From the NCBI GenBank assembly GCA_902802365.1, contig CADCLZ010000001.1:75393-118235 (forward strand): a stretch of DNA of 42,843 nucleotides, given 5' to 3'. This document shows, in pieces, positions 1-7,389 of this stretch. The first letter of the stretch is position 1. Each line of letters starts with the position of its first letter. The translations under genes and the position numbers were made by a program. The notes under the pieces are model-generated. The model was not told where the DNA came from. It saw only the letters and a program-made list of their open reading frames with translations, and ran no database searches. The stretch comes from an uncultured Erysipelotrichaceae bacterium (lineage in GTDB: Bacteria > Bacillota_I > Bacilli_A > RFN20 > CAG-826).

Positions 1-650
1 ATCAAATCGTTGCCGGAGAAACGTTCGATTATCGTATCATCGCCTGTTTCGAGGCCTTCGATCACTTTTTCGGTATCGATCCGATACTTCTGGTAGGAAT
101 CTGAGGCTTTATAGACCTCCGCGGTCGATAAAGAACCTAGCGGTTTCACCAATAAGCAAAGGTATTTCTTCTTAAGTTTGATCGGGGTGATTTCTTCGCC
201 GATACCAAAGACCCGCGCGGGTTTGGGATCAAGGAAATAGGGCACATCCGCGCCTAAAGAGAGGCCGATTCTGGCCAGATCTTCCTTCTTCGCGTTCAGA
301 TGAAGCATCTTATTGAGGGCGAGAAGGACGGAGGCCGCGTTGCTGGAGCCGCCGCCCAGGCCGGCGCCAGAGGGGATTTCCTTATGGATATGGATATTGA
401 AGTTGTCCTTGAAGCCATAGGCTTTCCGCATTTCGTTGAGCGCTTTGGTGCCGAGGTTTTCCTGGAGTTCGCTGAGGCTTGGATCGTCCATCGTCACATG
501 GGAATCCATATAATTCGGGAGTTTGGTGATCTCGATCGTGTCATAAAAATCGATCGGAAGATTGACCATCTCTAAGAGATGGTAACCATCTTCGCGCCGC
601 CCAGTGATTTTCAGCGACAGATTGATTTTGGCGTAAGACTTAATCAGCAT
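1..650 (-). CDS. ispE: 4-diphosphocytidyl-2-C-methyl-D-erythritol kinase, 3' end missing
   Basis: This GHMP-family kinase phosphorylates CDP-ME in the MEP (non-mevalonate) isoprenoid pathway in the cytosol. Translating the minus strand from the ATG at 650-648 gives a start MLIKSYAKINLSL, typical of IspE, a GYHLLEMV segment, and near residue 95 the glycine-rich ATP loop IPSGAGLGGGSSNAA, which is diagnostic of the family. About 216 codons are present and the reading frame stays open to base 1, so the C-terminus lies outside the window. It is the last visible member of a minus-strand run downstream of rsmA, with a gap of about 20 bases. The order tatD-rnmV-rsmA with ispE nearby is conserved in Firmicutes. 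The product is confident; only its 3' extent is unknown. Confidence 0.93.
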   Translation of the reverse strand, partial: MLIKSYAKINLSLKITGRREDGYHLLEMVNLPIDFYDTIEITKLPNYMDSHVTMDDPSLSELQENLGTKALNEMRKAYGFKDNFNIHIHKEIPSGAGLGGGSSNAASVLLALNKMLHLNAKKEDLARIGLSLGADVPYFLDPKPARVFGIGEEITPIKLKKKYLCLLVKPLGSLSTAEVYKASDSYQKYRIDTEKVIEGLETGDDTIIERFSGNDL

Positions 651-670
651 AGCGCACCTATTCTACTCTT

Positions 671-1471
671 TTATAACGCGTTTAAGAGGGCGAGATACTC
701 TTTGGCGGAAAGCTCTTCGGGGCGCGCGGTCATCGAAATTCCCGCGGCTTCTAATGCCTTTTTGGCTTTTTCTTCGTTGTGGATGAGGTTCCGCAGGTTG
801 TTATAGACGGTTTTCCTGCGGTTTAGGAAAAGCTTTTCGGCCAAGCGATACATCTTAACCGCTTCTTCATTATGTTTTTCTTGATCGATCGCGAATAAAA
901 GGACTGCCGAATCGACGTTCGGGGTCGGCAAAAAGGCGGTTCTTGGGACATTGAAGACGCGTTTTGCTTTGCTCACATATTGTAGATAGACCCCTAAGGC
1001 GGAGTAGTCTTTGCTTCTAGGTTTCGCCAAAAGGCGTTCCGCGGCCTCTTTTTGGACCATAACGACCACACGGGTCGCCTCTTTTGCCCCTAAAAGGATG
1101 TTTTCGATGATTCCCGTGGTGATGTAATAAGGAAGATTCCCGACCACTTTATCATAGGGAGAATAATCGAACTTCATCGCGTTCCCTTGATGGATATTCA
1201 AGAACTCGTTTCCTTCGAAATCGTTTTGGAGTTTGGCAAGCAGGCCTTCATCGATATCGATCGCCTCGGTTTTCGCCGGTCCTTTGGATAGGAAATACGT
1301 CAAGGAGCCGGCCCCGGAACCGATTTCGAGGATCTTCTCCCCTTCTTTGGCTTCCAAAAGGCCGACGATCCGTTCGGCGACCTTTGGGTCGATCAAAAAA
1401 TTCTGCCCGACTTCTTTTTTGGCGAGGAGCTTATAGGATTTCACCCCATCGAAATAGGTTTCTTCGTTCAT
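671..1471 (-). CDS. rsmA: 16S rRNA (adenine1518/1519-N6)-dimethyltransferase
   Basis: RsmA/KsgA dimethylates two adjacent adenosines in helix 45 of 16S rRNA during 30S maturation. The 266-aa protein has the family N-terminal QNFL motif (residues 23-26), a SAM-binding GSGAG loop at 51-55, and the adenine-binding catalytic motif NLPYYI at 112-117. Its length is normal for the family. The start ATG overlaps the stop of rnmV by 4 bases (ATGA), so the two are probably translationally coupled, and ispE follows about 20 bases after the stop. Nothing is unusual about it. Confidence 0.96.
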   Translation of the reverse strand: MNEETYFDGVKSYKLLAKKEVGQNFLIDPKVAERIVGLLEAKEGEKILEIGSGAGSLTYFLSKGPAKTEAIDIDEGLLAKLQNDFEGNEFLNIHQGNAMKFDYSPYDKVVGNLPYYITTGIIENILLGAKEATRVVVMVQKEAAERLLAKPRSKDYSALGVYLQYVSKAKRVFNVPRTAFLPTPNVDSAVLLFAIDQEKHNEEAVKMYRLAEKLFLNRRKTVYNNLRNLIHNEEKAKKALEAAGISMTARPEELSAKEYLALLNAL

Positions 1472-2001
1472 GATAATGCCTCCTCCAGCTCTTTTTTATT
1501 TAACCCGAGCGCGTTCGCGCGTTGAAGGATCGTTTTCGCGTTCCCAAACCCAAGATGGAACTTTTTGGCGATGATTTCGCGCTTCTTGGAAGATGTTGGT
1601 CCGCCCATCAAGCCAAGATCGAGGAAGTCCGCCATCGTGAGGGTGCCTGTTTTTGTGGTTTTAGAAGGCGTTAAGTGGCTTAAAGCCTCCAAAACCGCTT
1701 GCTGGGTGGACTCCGCCACCCCAACCTTATGATTCTTGATCGAGACTTCTTTCGGCACGAAGGCGTGGAGCAAACCAGGGATATTCTGATCCAAGACGTC
1801 GCGGATCCTTTTGCCGGGGCTATCGGGGTCCGTCAAAACCACCACATCCCGCGTTCTGTTGGTTTCTTTGATGTATTCTATCGTTTCACGTGAAACTTCG
1901 GAACCATTGGTTATCACGATCTCCGCCTCCAAGAAAGAGAGCAGAAACGCTTTGTCCGTCGCACCTTCTACGACAATGAGGAAAGGGAATGATGGTTTCA
2001 T
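1468..2001 (-). CDS. rnmV: Ribonuclease M5, 5S rRNA maturation
   Basis: RNase M5 trims precursor 5S rRNA using a TOPRIM catalytic fold. The 177-aa product has the TOPRIM glutamate in VVEGATDK (E12), a glycine turn, and the acidic pair DPD at 58-60 followed by SPGKRIR, as in RnmV. A C-terminal part of about 75 residues corresponds to the family's second domain. It overlaps tatD by 4 bases upstream and rsmA by 4 bases downstream, the same tatD-rnmV-rsmA order as in Bacillus. The assignment rests on motif, size and context together. Confidence 0.93.
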   Translation of the reverse strand: MKPSFPFLIVVEGATDKAFLLSFLEAEIVITNGSEVSRETIEYIKETNRTRDVVVLTDPDSPGKRIRDVLDQNIPGLLHAFVPKEVSIKNHKVGVAESTQQAVLEALSHLTPSKTTKTGTLTMADFLDLGLMGGPTSSKKREIIAKKFHLGFGNAKTILQRANALGLNKKELEEALS

Positions 2002-2777
2002 TTTGGTTTCACGAAGAACAATTTTTCGAAGTTCTTCTCCACTTGTTCAGCCATCGCAATTTCCTCAACTTCCTTTAAGGAAGCCATTTGGGCGAGGATA
2101 AACGGAATATAGCTGGGTTCATTACGCTTCCCGCGGTTAGGAACCGGGGTGAGGTATGGCGAGTCGGTTTCGGTGAGGATCTTATCGATCGGGCAGGCCT
2201 TCACGGATTCCTTTGGTTCCACCGCGTTTTTATAGGTGATCGGCCCGTCAAAGCCGAAATAGAAGCCGAGTTTGGCGAATTCTTTTAACGATTCCGGGGA
2301 CCCTGAATAGCAATGGAGGACGCCGGAGCGATTCACACGATGGGCTTTGAGAAGTTCCAAAAGATCGCCAATCGCGTCTCTGGCGTGGATGGAGATCGGC
2401 AAATCGAGTTTATTGGCCAACTCGATCTGCTTGATGAACCAAACTTTCTGATTTTCGTGGTCTTTGGGGTCCTTGAACCAATGGTAGTCGAGTCCGATTT
2501 CGCCAATCGCGAGAACCTTTTCGTCATGCGCGAGTTCTTCAATCTCTTTTAGAGATTGTTCATCTACGCCTTCGAGGTTTTCCGGATGGATGCCGACCGC
2601 GGCATAGACATCTTCGAATTCGTGGGCGATTTCCACCGCCTTTTTCGAGCTTTCAACATCCCAGCCAATCACGAGTATGTAGCCGATGCCCGCTTCGCGG
2701 GCACGCTCAAGAAGCTCTTCCCGATATGGATAGAGTTCGTCGTCATTAATATGGCAATGGGAATCGAGGTATCTCAT
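1998..2777 (-). CDS. TatD family metal-dependent hydrolase
   Basis: TatD proteins are TIM-barrel metal-dependent nucleases/hydrolases, and the Bacillus homologue is YabD. The 259-aa protein shows the expected ligands in order: DSHCH (H7, H9), GEIGLDYHW (E93), ISIHARDA (H131), HCYSG (H155) and ETDSPYL (D205). Length is typical. The start overlaps the stop of mnmE by 4 bases and the end overlaps rnmV by 4 bases, so it lies inside a tightly packed minus-strand operon. The physiological substrate is uncertain; DNA repair and 3'-5' exonuclease roles are known for relatives. Confidence 0.94.
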   Translation of the reverse strand: MRYLDSHCHINDDELYPYREELLERAREAGIGYILVIGWDVESSKKAVEIAHEFEDVYAAVGIHPENLEGVDEQSLKEIEELAHDEKVLAIGEIGLDYHWFKDPKDHENQKVWFIKQIELANKLDLPISIHARDAIGDLLELLKAHRVNRSGVLHCYSGSPESLKEFAKLGFYFGFDGPITYKNAVEPKESVKACPIDKILTETDSPYLTPVPNRGKRNEPSYIPFILAQMASLKEVEEIAMAEQVEKNFEKLFFVKPK

Positions 2778-4108
2778 TTTCCGACGCAGAAACGCGAGAA
2801 GATCTCATCGCCGATGTCGGCGGTCTCTCCTTCGCCTAATAAATCCTTCGCCGCGCGATAGGCGGCTTCCAAACTGACGGAGATCAAATCGATCGGGAGA
2901 TGATTCTCCGCATCTTGTCCGGCCTGGATGAGATTTTCTTTGATCGCAAGCAAAAGGCCCATCTGTCTGGGGTTCGACAAACTCGGCTTGGTGAAGGCGT
3001 CTTCCGAAAGCGACAAGGCTTTGAAGATCGCTTCTTTCAACGGCTCGATATTCCCCCTAAGCGCGGAGACATAGAGTTTGCCGTCTTCTTTCTTCTTGGC
3101 GAGATCTTCTTTGTTGTAGCAGATGATCAAAGGTTTCCCATCCACTTTGTGGATGATCTCTTCTTCTTGGGGGCTGAGCCTTTCTTCGCGGCCATCGACC
3201 ACCAAAATCACGACATCGGCTTTCTCGATGCTCTTCTGGCTGCGTTTGACCCCCGCTTCCTCGATGAGGTCGCCGGTTTCATGGATCCCCGCGGTATCGA
3301 GGAGGTGGAGGGCGATGCCGTGGACATTCAAATCGCCTTCCACGACATCTCTGGTCGTGCCGGGGATCGCGGATACGATCGCTTTTTCTTCTTGGAGCAA
3401 GGCGTTTAACAAAGAGGATTTCCCGACATTGGGTTCCCCGACTAAAGCGATGTTGACGCCTTCTTTGACGATCTTGCCTTCCCTTCCGCCTTGGATTAAC
3501 TCCTCAACGTCTTTGACGATTTCTTTCGTTGAGGCGGCGATCTTGGCCTCCGAGGCTTCTTCGATGTCCGTATATTCGGGAAAATCGACCCCGACTTCGA
3601 TTAAGGCATATAGTTCGGCGATTTTTTCTTGAATCGGCCGGAACAGCTTACTGGCTTCGCCCATCAAGGATTTAAAGGCCAGGTCTTTGGCTTCTACGGT
3701 GGTTGCATTGATGAGATCGTTGACCGCTTCGGCCTCAATAAGGTCCATCTTGCCATGGTAAAACGCCCGGGAGCTAAATTCCCCACGGGAGGCATAAGAG
3801 GCGCCTTTCCCAAGGAAGGCTTCGACGATTTCGTTCACGATCAGCATCGAGCCGTGGGGGATGATCTCCACCACGTCTTCCCCGGTCATCGTCTTCGGGC
3901 CGGGATAGGCCAAAAGGACGACCGTATCGATCGGTTTTCCCTCGAGGTTTTTGACGGTTCCGTAGAAAATCGTCTTTTCTTTGATGTCGCTTATTCTTTT
4001 TGAGAACAAACCGTCGGTCATCTCAAAAACCCCATCCCCGGACAAGCGGATGATGGCGAGCGCCCCTTTCAGCGGCGGCGTAGCTAATGCGATGATGACG
4101 TTGGACAT
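2774..4108 (-). CDS. mnmE: tRNA modification GTPase MnmE (TrmE)
   Basis: MnmE acts with MnmG to install the (carboxymethyl)aminomethyl group on wobble U34 of certain tRNAs. The 444-aa protein has the N-terminal formyl-THF-binding domain (residues 1 to about 117), a helical domain, and an inserted Ras-like G domain with P-loop GEPNVGKS at 224-231, DTAGI at 271-275 and NKED near 334. It ends in FCVGK, where the family usually has a C-(I/L/V)-GK terminus carrying the essential Cys. It is the first gene of the mnmE-tatD-rnmV-rsmA-ispE unit. No Shine-Dalgarno is visible; a TATAAT lies 9 nt before the ATG. Confidence 0.97.
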   Translation of the reverse strand: MSNVIIALATPPLKGALAIIRLSGDGVFEMTDGLFSKRISDIKEKTIFYGTVKNLEGKPIDTVVLLAYPGPKTMTGEDVVEIIPHGSMLIVNEIVEAFLGKGASYASRGEFSSRAFYHGKMDLIEAEAVNDLINATTVEAKDLAFKSLMGEASKLFRPIQEKIAELYALIEVGVDFPEYTDIEEASEAKIAASTKEIVKDVEELIQGGREGKIVKEGVNIALVGEPNVGKSSLLNALLQEEKAIVSAIPGTTRDVVEGDLNVHGIALHLLDTAGIHETGDLIEEAGVKRSQKSIEKADVVILVVDGREERLSPQEEEIIHKVDGKPLIICYNKEDLAKKKEDGKLYVSALRGNIEPLKEAIFKALSLSEDAFTKPSLSNPRQMGLLLAIKENLIQAGQDAENHLPIDLISVSLEAAYRAAKDLLGEGETADIGDEIFSRFCVGK

Positions 4109-4117
4109 AACTTAATC

Positions 4118-4146
4118 ATTATACGAAGAAAAAGAAAACGGGTGAA
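4118..4146 (-). promoter_or_regulatory. Promoter of mnmE, probably leaderless
   Basis: On the minus strand a perfect -10 TATAAT (4123-4118) is preceded, after 17 nt, by TTCACC (4146-4141), a 4/6 match to the -35 consensus that overlaps the khpB terminator hairpin. Only 9 nt separate the -10 from the mnmE ATG, so transcription should start at or within a few bases of the start codon. Confidence 0.6.
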
Positions 4147-4157
4147 TATCACCCGTT
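4125..4157 (-). terminator. Rho-independent terminator after khpB
   Basis: A 9-bp perfect stem (AACGGGTGA with TCACCCGTT, 3-nt loop, 4137-4157) is followed on the minus strand by TTTCTTTTTC. It lies just beyond the khpB stop and ends the rpmH-rnpA-yidC-khpB transcript before mnmE. Confidence 0.85.
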
Positions 4158-4166
4158 GTTCTTCGT

Positions 4167-4766
4167 TTAGTCGATGAATTTGATCGTGACGGCGCGTTCT
4201 TTGCCTTCGCCGCTGGATTCGGTCTTGATGTGCTCCCAGCCAGAGAGGGCGTTGTGGACGACTCTCCTCTCATCCGGGGTCATCGGGTCGAGCTGCGCAT
4301 CGACGCGGGAACGCTGCACCTCTTTGGCCGCCCTACGGGCGATATGGGTGATGCGGTCGTACTTGTCTTCCTTATAGCCATTGACGTCAAGGAGGATCCG
4401 ATAACGATGACGGAACTTGTTGCTGACCGCGAGTTTCACGAGCTCGTTGAGGGCTTGGAGGGTGCGGCCGCCTTTGCCGATAAGGACCGGGTTACGTTCG
4501 GAATCGATCGTCATCTTGATGATGTCGTCCTCGGTGATGGAGGAGATGCTCACCTCAATGCCGAGGGCGCCGAGCGCCTTCTTGAGGTAGTCTTCGCCAT
4601 AGGTCGCGGCGTCTTCTTTCTCGTAGACGCAGATCGTGGCGGTCTTCTTGAAGAGACCCTTCTTTTCTTCTTTGACTTCAAAGACGAGCTCTTTGGGTTG
4701 GATGCCGAGTTCTTCGGCGGCGCTGGCGATCGCTTCGTCAACGGTTTTTCCGCTGTATTCTTTCAT
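4167..4766 (-). CDS. khpB: RNA-binding protein KhpB (Jag/EloR family)
   Basis: Jag/KhpB is an RNA-binding regulator linked to cell elongation and division in Firmicutes. It usually acts with KhpA and is encoded next to yidC. The 199-aa product has the N-terminal Jag_N segment (about 1-50, starting MKEYSGKTVDEAI and rich in KKGLFKK), a KH-type segment with GKGGRTLQALNELV near the middle, and a C-terminal R3H-like region around TPDERRVVHNAL. It starts 3 bases after the yidC stop, in the conserved rpmH-rnpA-yidC-jag order. Shorter linkers than in pneumococcal Jag are the only notable difference. Confidence 0.93.
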   Translation of the reverse strand: MKEYSGKTVDEAIASAAEELGIQPKELVFEVKEEKKGLFKKTATICVYEKEDAATYGEDYLKKALGALGIEVSISSITEDDIIKMTIDSERNPVLIGKGGRTLQALNELVKLAVSNKFRHRYRILLDVNGYKEDKYDRITHIARRAAKEVQRSRVDAQLDPMTPDERRVVHNALSGWEHIKTESSGEGKERAVTIKFID

Positions 4767-4769
4767 TGT

Positions 4770-6449
4770 TTATTTTCCTTTCCGTTTCTTGGCTTGTTTG
4801 GCCAAAACCGCCTGGGTGATCAGGGTCTGAGCCATGCTGATGATCGCGCCGATGAACCAATAGACGCCCATGGCGGAGGGGAGGAAGAAGCCCATGATCG
4901 CGGTGAAGATAACCATGCCGTACATCATGTATTTGCCGGTTTTGGCTTGCTGGTCTTCGTTGGGGTTACGCCCCATCTTCGCCACGTTCTTCTGCGCGCG
5001 TTTTTGGATCAAACGCGGGGTGAGGACGGACATAAACTGCGAGCCGGCCATCAAGATATAGAGGACCAAAGCCGTCCACCAGCCGTGGGCGTTGGTCCAC
5101 CAAGCTCCGCTCACATTGAACAAAGCGGACTGGATGGTATCCGACAAAGATAGACCTAAGAATGCGCCGGTCGATAAGGAGGAGGCGCCATTCATCGCGT
5201 CCCAGACGCAGATGAAGACCGGGAATTGGACGATCAAAAGCAAGAAGGGAGCGAACATCGAAACGCCATTCCGCTTATATAAGCTCTGGGTTTCTTGGCT
5301 GAGCCGCATCTTTTCGGCTTGGTTGGTGTTCGCGTTCGGATATTTGGCCTGGATCTTGGCGATCTGCGGCTGCAAGGCTTGCATCTTCTGCTGAGAGATC
5401 GTGCCTTTCAAGCCGACGAGGGCCAGGATGAGACGGACGATGACCGCGACGATGATGATCGCGACGATCTGCGCGCCGCCGGAAAGTCCGGGGTCGATGC
5501 CAAAGCTGATCTTATCGAGCAGCCAGGCGATCGGATAGACGAGCAAGCCTTCGAAGAGGCCCTTGCTCCAGGCATAAGCCCAATCCTTGGTTTCGATGGC
5601 GACTTCCCAGTTGGCGGAGGCGCCATAATGGCCGAAGACGCCTTGCTGGGTGGCGATGCAGCTCTTCTTGTTCGCGACGTTATTGAGCACATTGGTGCGG
5701 TATAAAGTCACGAAGTCATCGTTCGGACAGCCATCGATTCCTAAGCCCGCTTCGCTAGAAGCGCGGAATTCTTTGACCCAGCCGATGAGGGTGGAGTCTT
5801 CCAAATAAGAGGTTTGATCGAAGTTCAGGAACTTCTTGCCGCCGTAATAACGGAGCAACGAGTTTCCGGCCCCTTCGGAAAGATCGAGGGGGATTTCGGT
5901 CGCGTTCACGCCATCGGTGTCGCTTTCCTGGAACGGATTGACGCACCAGACGCCGTTAGAGACGGTGTTGAGGGTAATGGCCGAAGCCGCGATGCCTTTG
6001 TCCGCGACCGCGCTTTCAATGGCGAGGTCCAAAACCTTCTGGTCGATCCCCGCCCAATATTGGACGCTGGGGAGGTAATAACCGCTGGTGAAAGCGGAGG
6101 ATAAGACCGAATTGACCTGCGCCGCTTTCTTGGCGCGGTATTCGATCAAGCCGCTTTCTTGGCGGACAAACGGGACGTAGCGATAGACATTGGTGTTTCC
6201 GGCGATTGCTGGTCCGGAAAGGGAGTCAAAGACCGCTTTGTCGGCAACCGAAAGCGTGGTATATGCCTCGGTGGCTTTATAAGCATTCAATTCCTCTAAG
6301 CTGCCATAGACCGTGACGCCCTGTTCGTAGGGATAAAGCATCTCCGCTTTGTCCGCGGGGGAACAGAAGTTCTGGGTGCAGCCTGAAAGAAGTAGAACGC
6401 CTAGGCCGATAGCGGCGGCTCCGACGAGTTTCTTCTTAGTGTTTTTCAA
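4770..6449 (-). CDS. yidC: Membrane protein insertase YidC/Oxa1, large lipoprotein form
   Basis: YidC inserts membrane proteins alone or with SecYEG. At 559 aa it is about twice the roughly 260-aa Bacillus SpoIIIJ. It has a lipoprotein signal ending LLSGC (Cys24), then about 270 extracytoplasmic residues of unrecognised fold with several cysteines (29, 169, 241, 264). The Oxa1 core follows: hydrophobic segments at roughly 298-318, 326-349, 400-418, 454-476, 508-526 and 528-549, with the conserved groove arginine at R339 in the core's first conserved segment. The basic tail KQAKKRKGK fits ribosome contact. It overlaps rnpA by 4 bases. The core assignment is firm; the role of the added ectodomain is unknown. 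Confidence 0.94.
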   Translation of the reverse strand: MKNTKKKLVGAAAIGLGVLLLSGCTQNFCSPADKAEMLYPYEQGVTVYGSLEELNAYKATEAYTTLSVADKAVFDSLSGPAIAGNTNVYRYVPFVRQESGLIEYRAKKAAQVNSVLSSAFTSGYYLPSVQYWAGIDQKVLDLAIESAVADKGIAASAITLNTVSNGVWCVNPFQESDTDGVNATEIPLDLSEGAGNSLLRYYGGKKFLNFDQTSYLEDSTLIGWVKEFRASSEAGLGIDGCPNDDFVTLYRTNVLNNVANKKSCIATQQGVFGHYGASANWEVAIETKDWAYAWSKGLFEGLLVYPIAWLLDKISFGIDPGLSGGAQIVAIIIVAVIVRLILALVGLKGTISQQKMQALQPQIAKIQAKYPNANTNQAEKMRLSQETQSLYKRNGVSMFAPFLLLIVQFPVFICVWDAMNGASSLSTGAFLGLSLSDTIQSALFNVSGAWWTNAHGWWTALVLYILMAGSQFMSVLTPRLIQKRAQKNVAKMGRNPNEDQQAKTGKYMMYGMVIFTAIMGFFLPSAMGVYWFIGAIISMAQTLITQAVLAKQAKKRKGK

Positions 6450-6784
6450 TGCTGGCTTTCCTTTATTGTTTCGAGAAGCCCAATTAGCTCCTCCTTGCTC
6501 GCGGCGAATTCCGAACGATCATAGCTCGGGCGCACGACGATGACGAGGTTCAAGGGCAACCCGTAATCCTTCCAGCTTTCGGCGATGATGGCGCGGATCT
6601 GGCGCTTGGTCTTGACTCTGGCAACCGCTCCGCCGTTTCGTTTCCCGACGGCGATGCCAATGTGGGTCTCCTCCACGTCGGTCCTCTCGTAATAAAGCGA
6701 GAACCGGCGACCTTTGACGGCAACTCCTTTTTGGATGATCCGGTCAAAATCCGAATGTTTCTTGACGCGGTTTTCCCTTTTCAT
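6446..6784 (-). CDS. rnpA: Ribonuclease P protein component
   Basis: RnpA is the protein cofactor of RNase P, which matures tRNA 5' ends. The 112-aa basic protein begins MKRENRVKKHSDFDRII, a classic RnpA N-terminus. It carries the RNR-type region as GGAVARVKTKRQIR, slightly divergent from the usual GNAVxRNRxKRxxR, so the central Arg-Asn-Arg is not strictly kept. It sits between rpmH and yidC and overlaps yidC by 4 bases, the universal bacterial order. Confidence 0.95.
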   Translation of the reverse strand: MKRENRVKKHSDFDRIIQKGVAVKGRRFSLYYERTDVEETHIGIAVGKRNGGAVARVKTKRQIRAIIAESWKDYGLPLNLVIVVRPSYDRSEFAASKEELIGLLETIKESQH

Positions 6785-6797
6785 GCAAGAAAAAGCC

Positions 6798-6938
6798 TCA
6801 GGCGGTGAGGGTCTTGCGGCCGTGCTTCCGGCGGGCGGCCAAAACCTTGCGGCCGTTGTGGGTTTTCATTCTCGCACGGAAACCAGCGCGGCGCTGGTGC
6901 TGTAATTTCGAGGGTTGATAAGTCTTTTTGCTTGCCAT
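6798..6938 (-). CDS. rpmH: 50S ribosomal protein L34
   Basis: This 46-codon gene was read by hand on the minus strand. It starts at ATG 6938-6936 and ends at TGA 6800-6798. The product has the L34 signature: a KKTYQPSK start, the [12 protein letters not shown] middle and a basic [13 protein letters not shown] tail. A clear Shine-Dalgarno TAGGAG precedes the start. It lies 13 bases upstream of rnpA, and its promoter faces away from the origin. L34 is a small exit-tunnel-region protein of the large subunit. Confidence 0.97.
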   Translation of the reverse strand: MASKKTYQPSKLQHQRRAGFRARMKTHNGRKVLAARRKHGRKTLTA

Positions 6939-6972
6939 ACGTGTTTCTCCTAGCTGCTTGTTAGCGAGGCTC

Positions 6973-7001
6973 ATTATAGAGTTCAGCCTCGTGCAAGTCT
7001 A
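6973..7001 (-). promoter_or_regulatory. Promoter of the rpmH-rnpA-yidC-khpB operon
   Basis: Minus-strand -35 TAGACT (7001-6996), a 17-nt spacer and a perfect -10 TATAAT (6978-6973). This leaves a leader of roughly 30 nt that includes the rpmH Shine-Dalgarno TAGGAG, so this promoter is not leaderless, unlike several others in the window. Confidence 0.6.
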
Positions 7002-7371
7002 ACAAAATCGCGCGTATGGGGGCCTGTATGTGCGATTTTTTACCTTAAATTAAGGGTGGTTTTGTCTCTTTTGAAGACCTTTGGAATGGCGTATGTCCAC
7101 TTTTGCGGATTCCGAATGTGGATTTTGCGGGAAAAGGGCTTACAAATCCGCATTCATCGAAAGAAAACGCCTGTTGAGAAAAAGCGGGCTCATCGAAGGT
7201 ATTCTTCTTTTTCCACATCGAGCAATCCACAGGGTTTTTATCCACAAGTTTTCCACAATCGGAAAGTTGTGAACGGGGGCAAAAGTACCCTGTTTTCGCT
7301 ATTTTCGGCCCCTTTCGTTGTGGATAAATCAATTTTAGCTAAAAAACGCTGGTGAATAACTCTGATTCGTG

Positions 7372-7380
7372 TGCTTAAAT
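7372..7380 (+). promoter_or_regulatory. Putative extended -10 promoter of dnaA
   Basis: TGC followed by TTAAAT (7375-7380) resembles an extended -10 element, placed 9 nt before the ATG at 7390. No good -35 and no Shine-Dalgarno are visible. The same -10-to-ATG distance recurs for mnmE, the S66 peptidase and the second glycosyltransferase. Confidence 0.4.
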
Positions 7381-7389
7381 TATGCCGTT

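Larger units (their letters stand above)
6939..7389. other. Chromosomal replication origin region upstream of dnaA
   Basis: The gap between divergent rpmH and dnaA holds a cluster of DnaA boxes. Two are perfect TTATCCACA: 7238-7246 on plus and 7319-7327 on minus. Near matches are TTTTCCACA at 7209-7217 and 7249-7257, CAATCCACA at 7223-7231, and AAATCCACA on minus at 7117-7125. A further TTATCCACC lies at 8829-8837 between dnaA and dnaN. Gene orientation flips here, leftward genes on minus and rightward genes on plus, as expected at a bidirectional origin. No clear DnaA-trio array could be pointed to. Open frames in this stretch look like chance. Confidence 0.85.

Noticed and set aside
4230-5153. 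307-aa plus-strand open frame opposite khpB/yidC
   Set aside because: It is antisense to two well-conserved genes and its low-complexity charged sequence mirrors their codon pattern.
7045-7355. Open frames of about 95-99 aa inside the origin region
   Set aside because: They run through the DnaA box cluster on both strands and have no codon bias or ribosome binding site.
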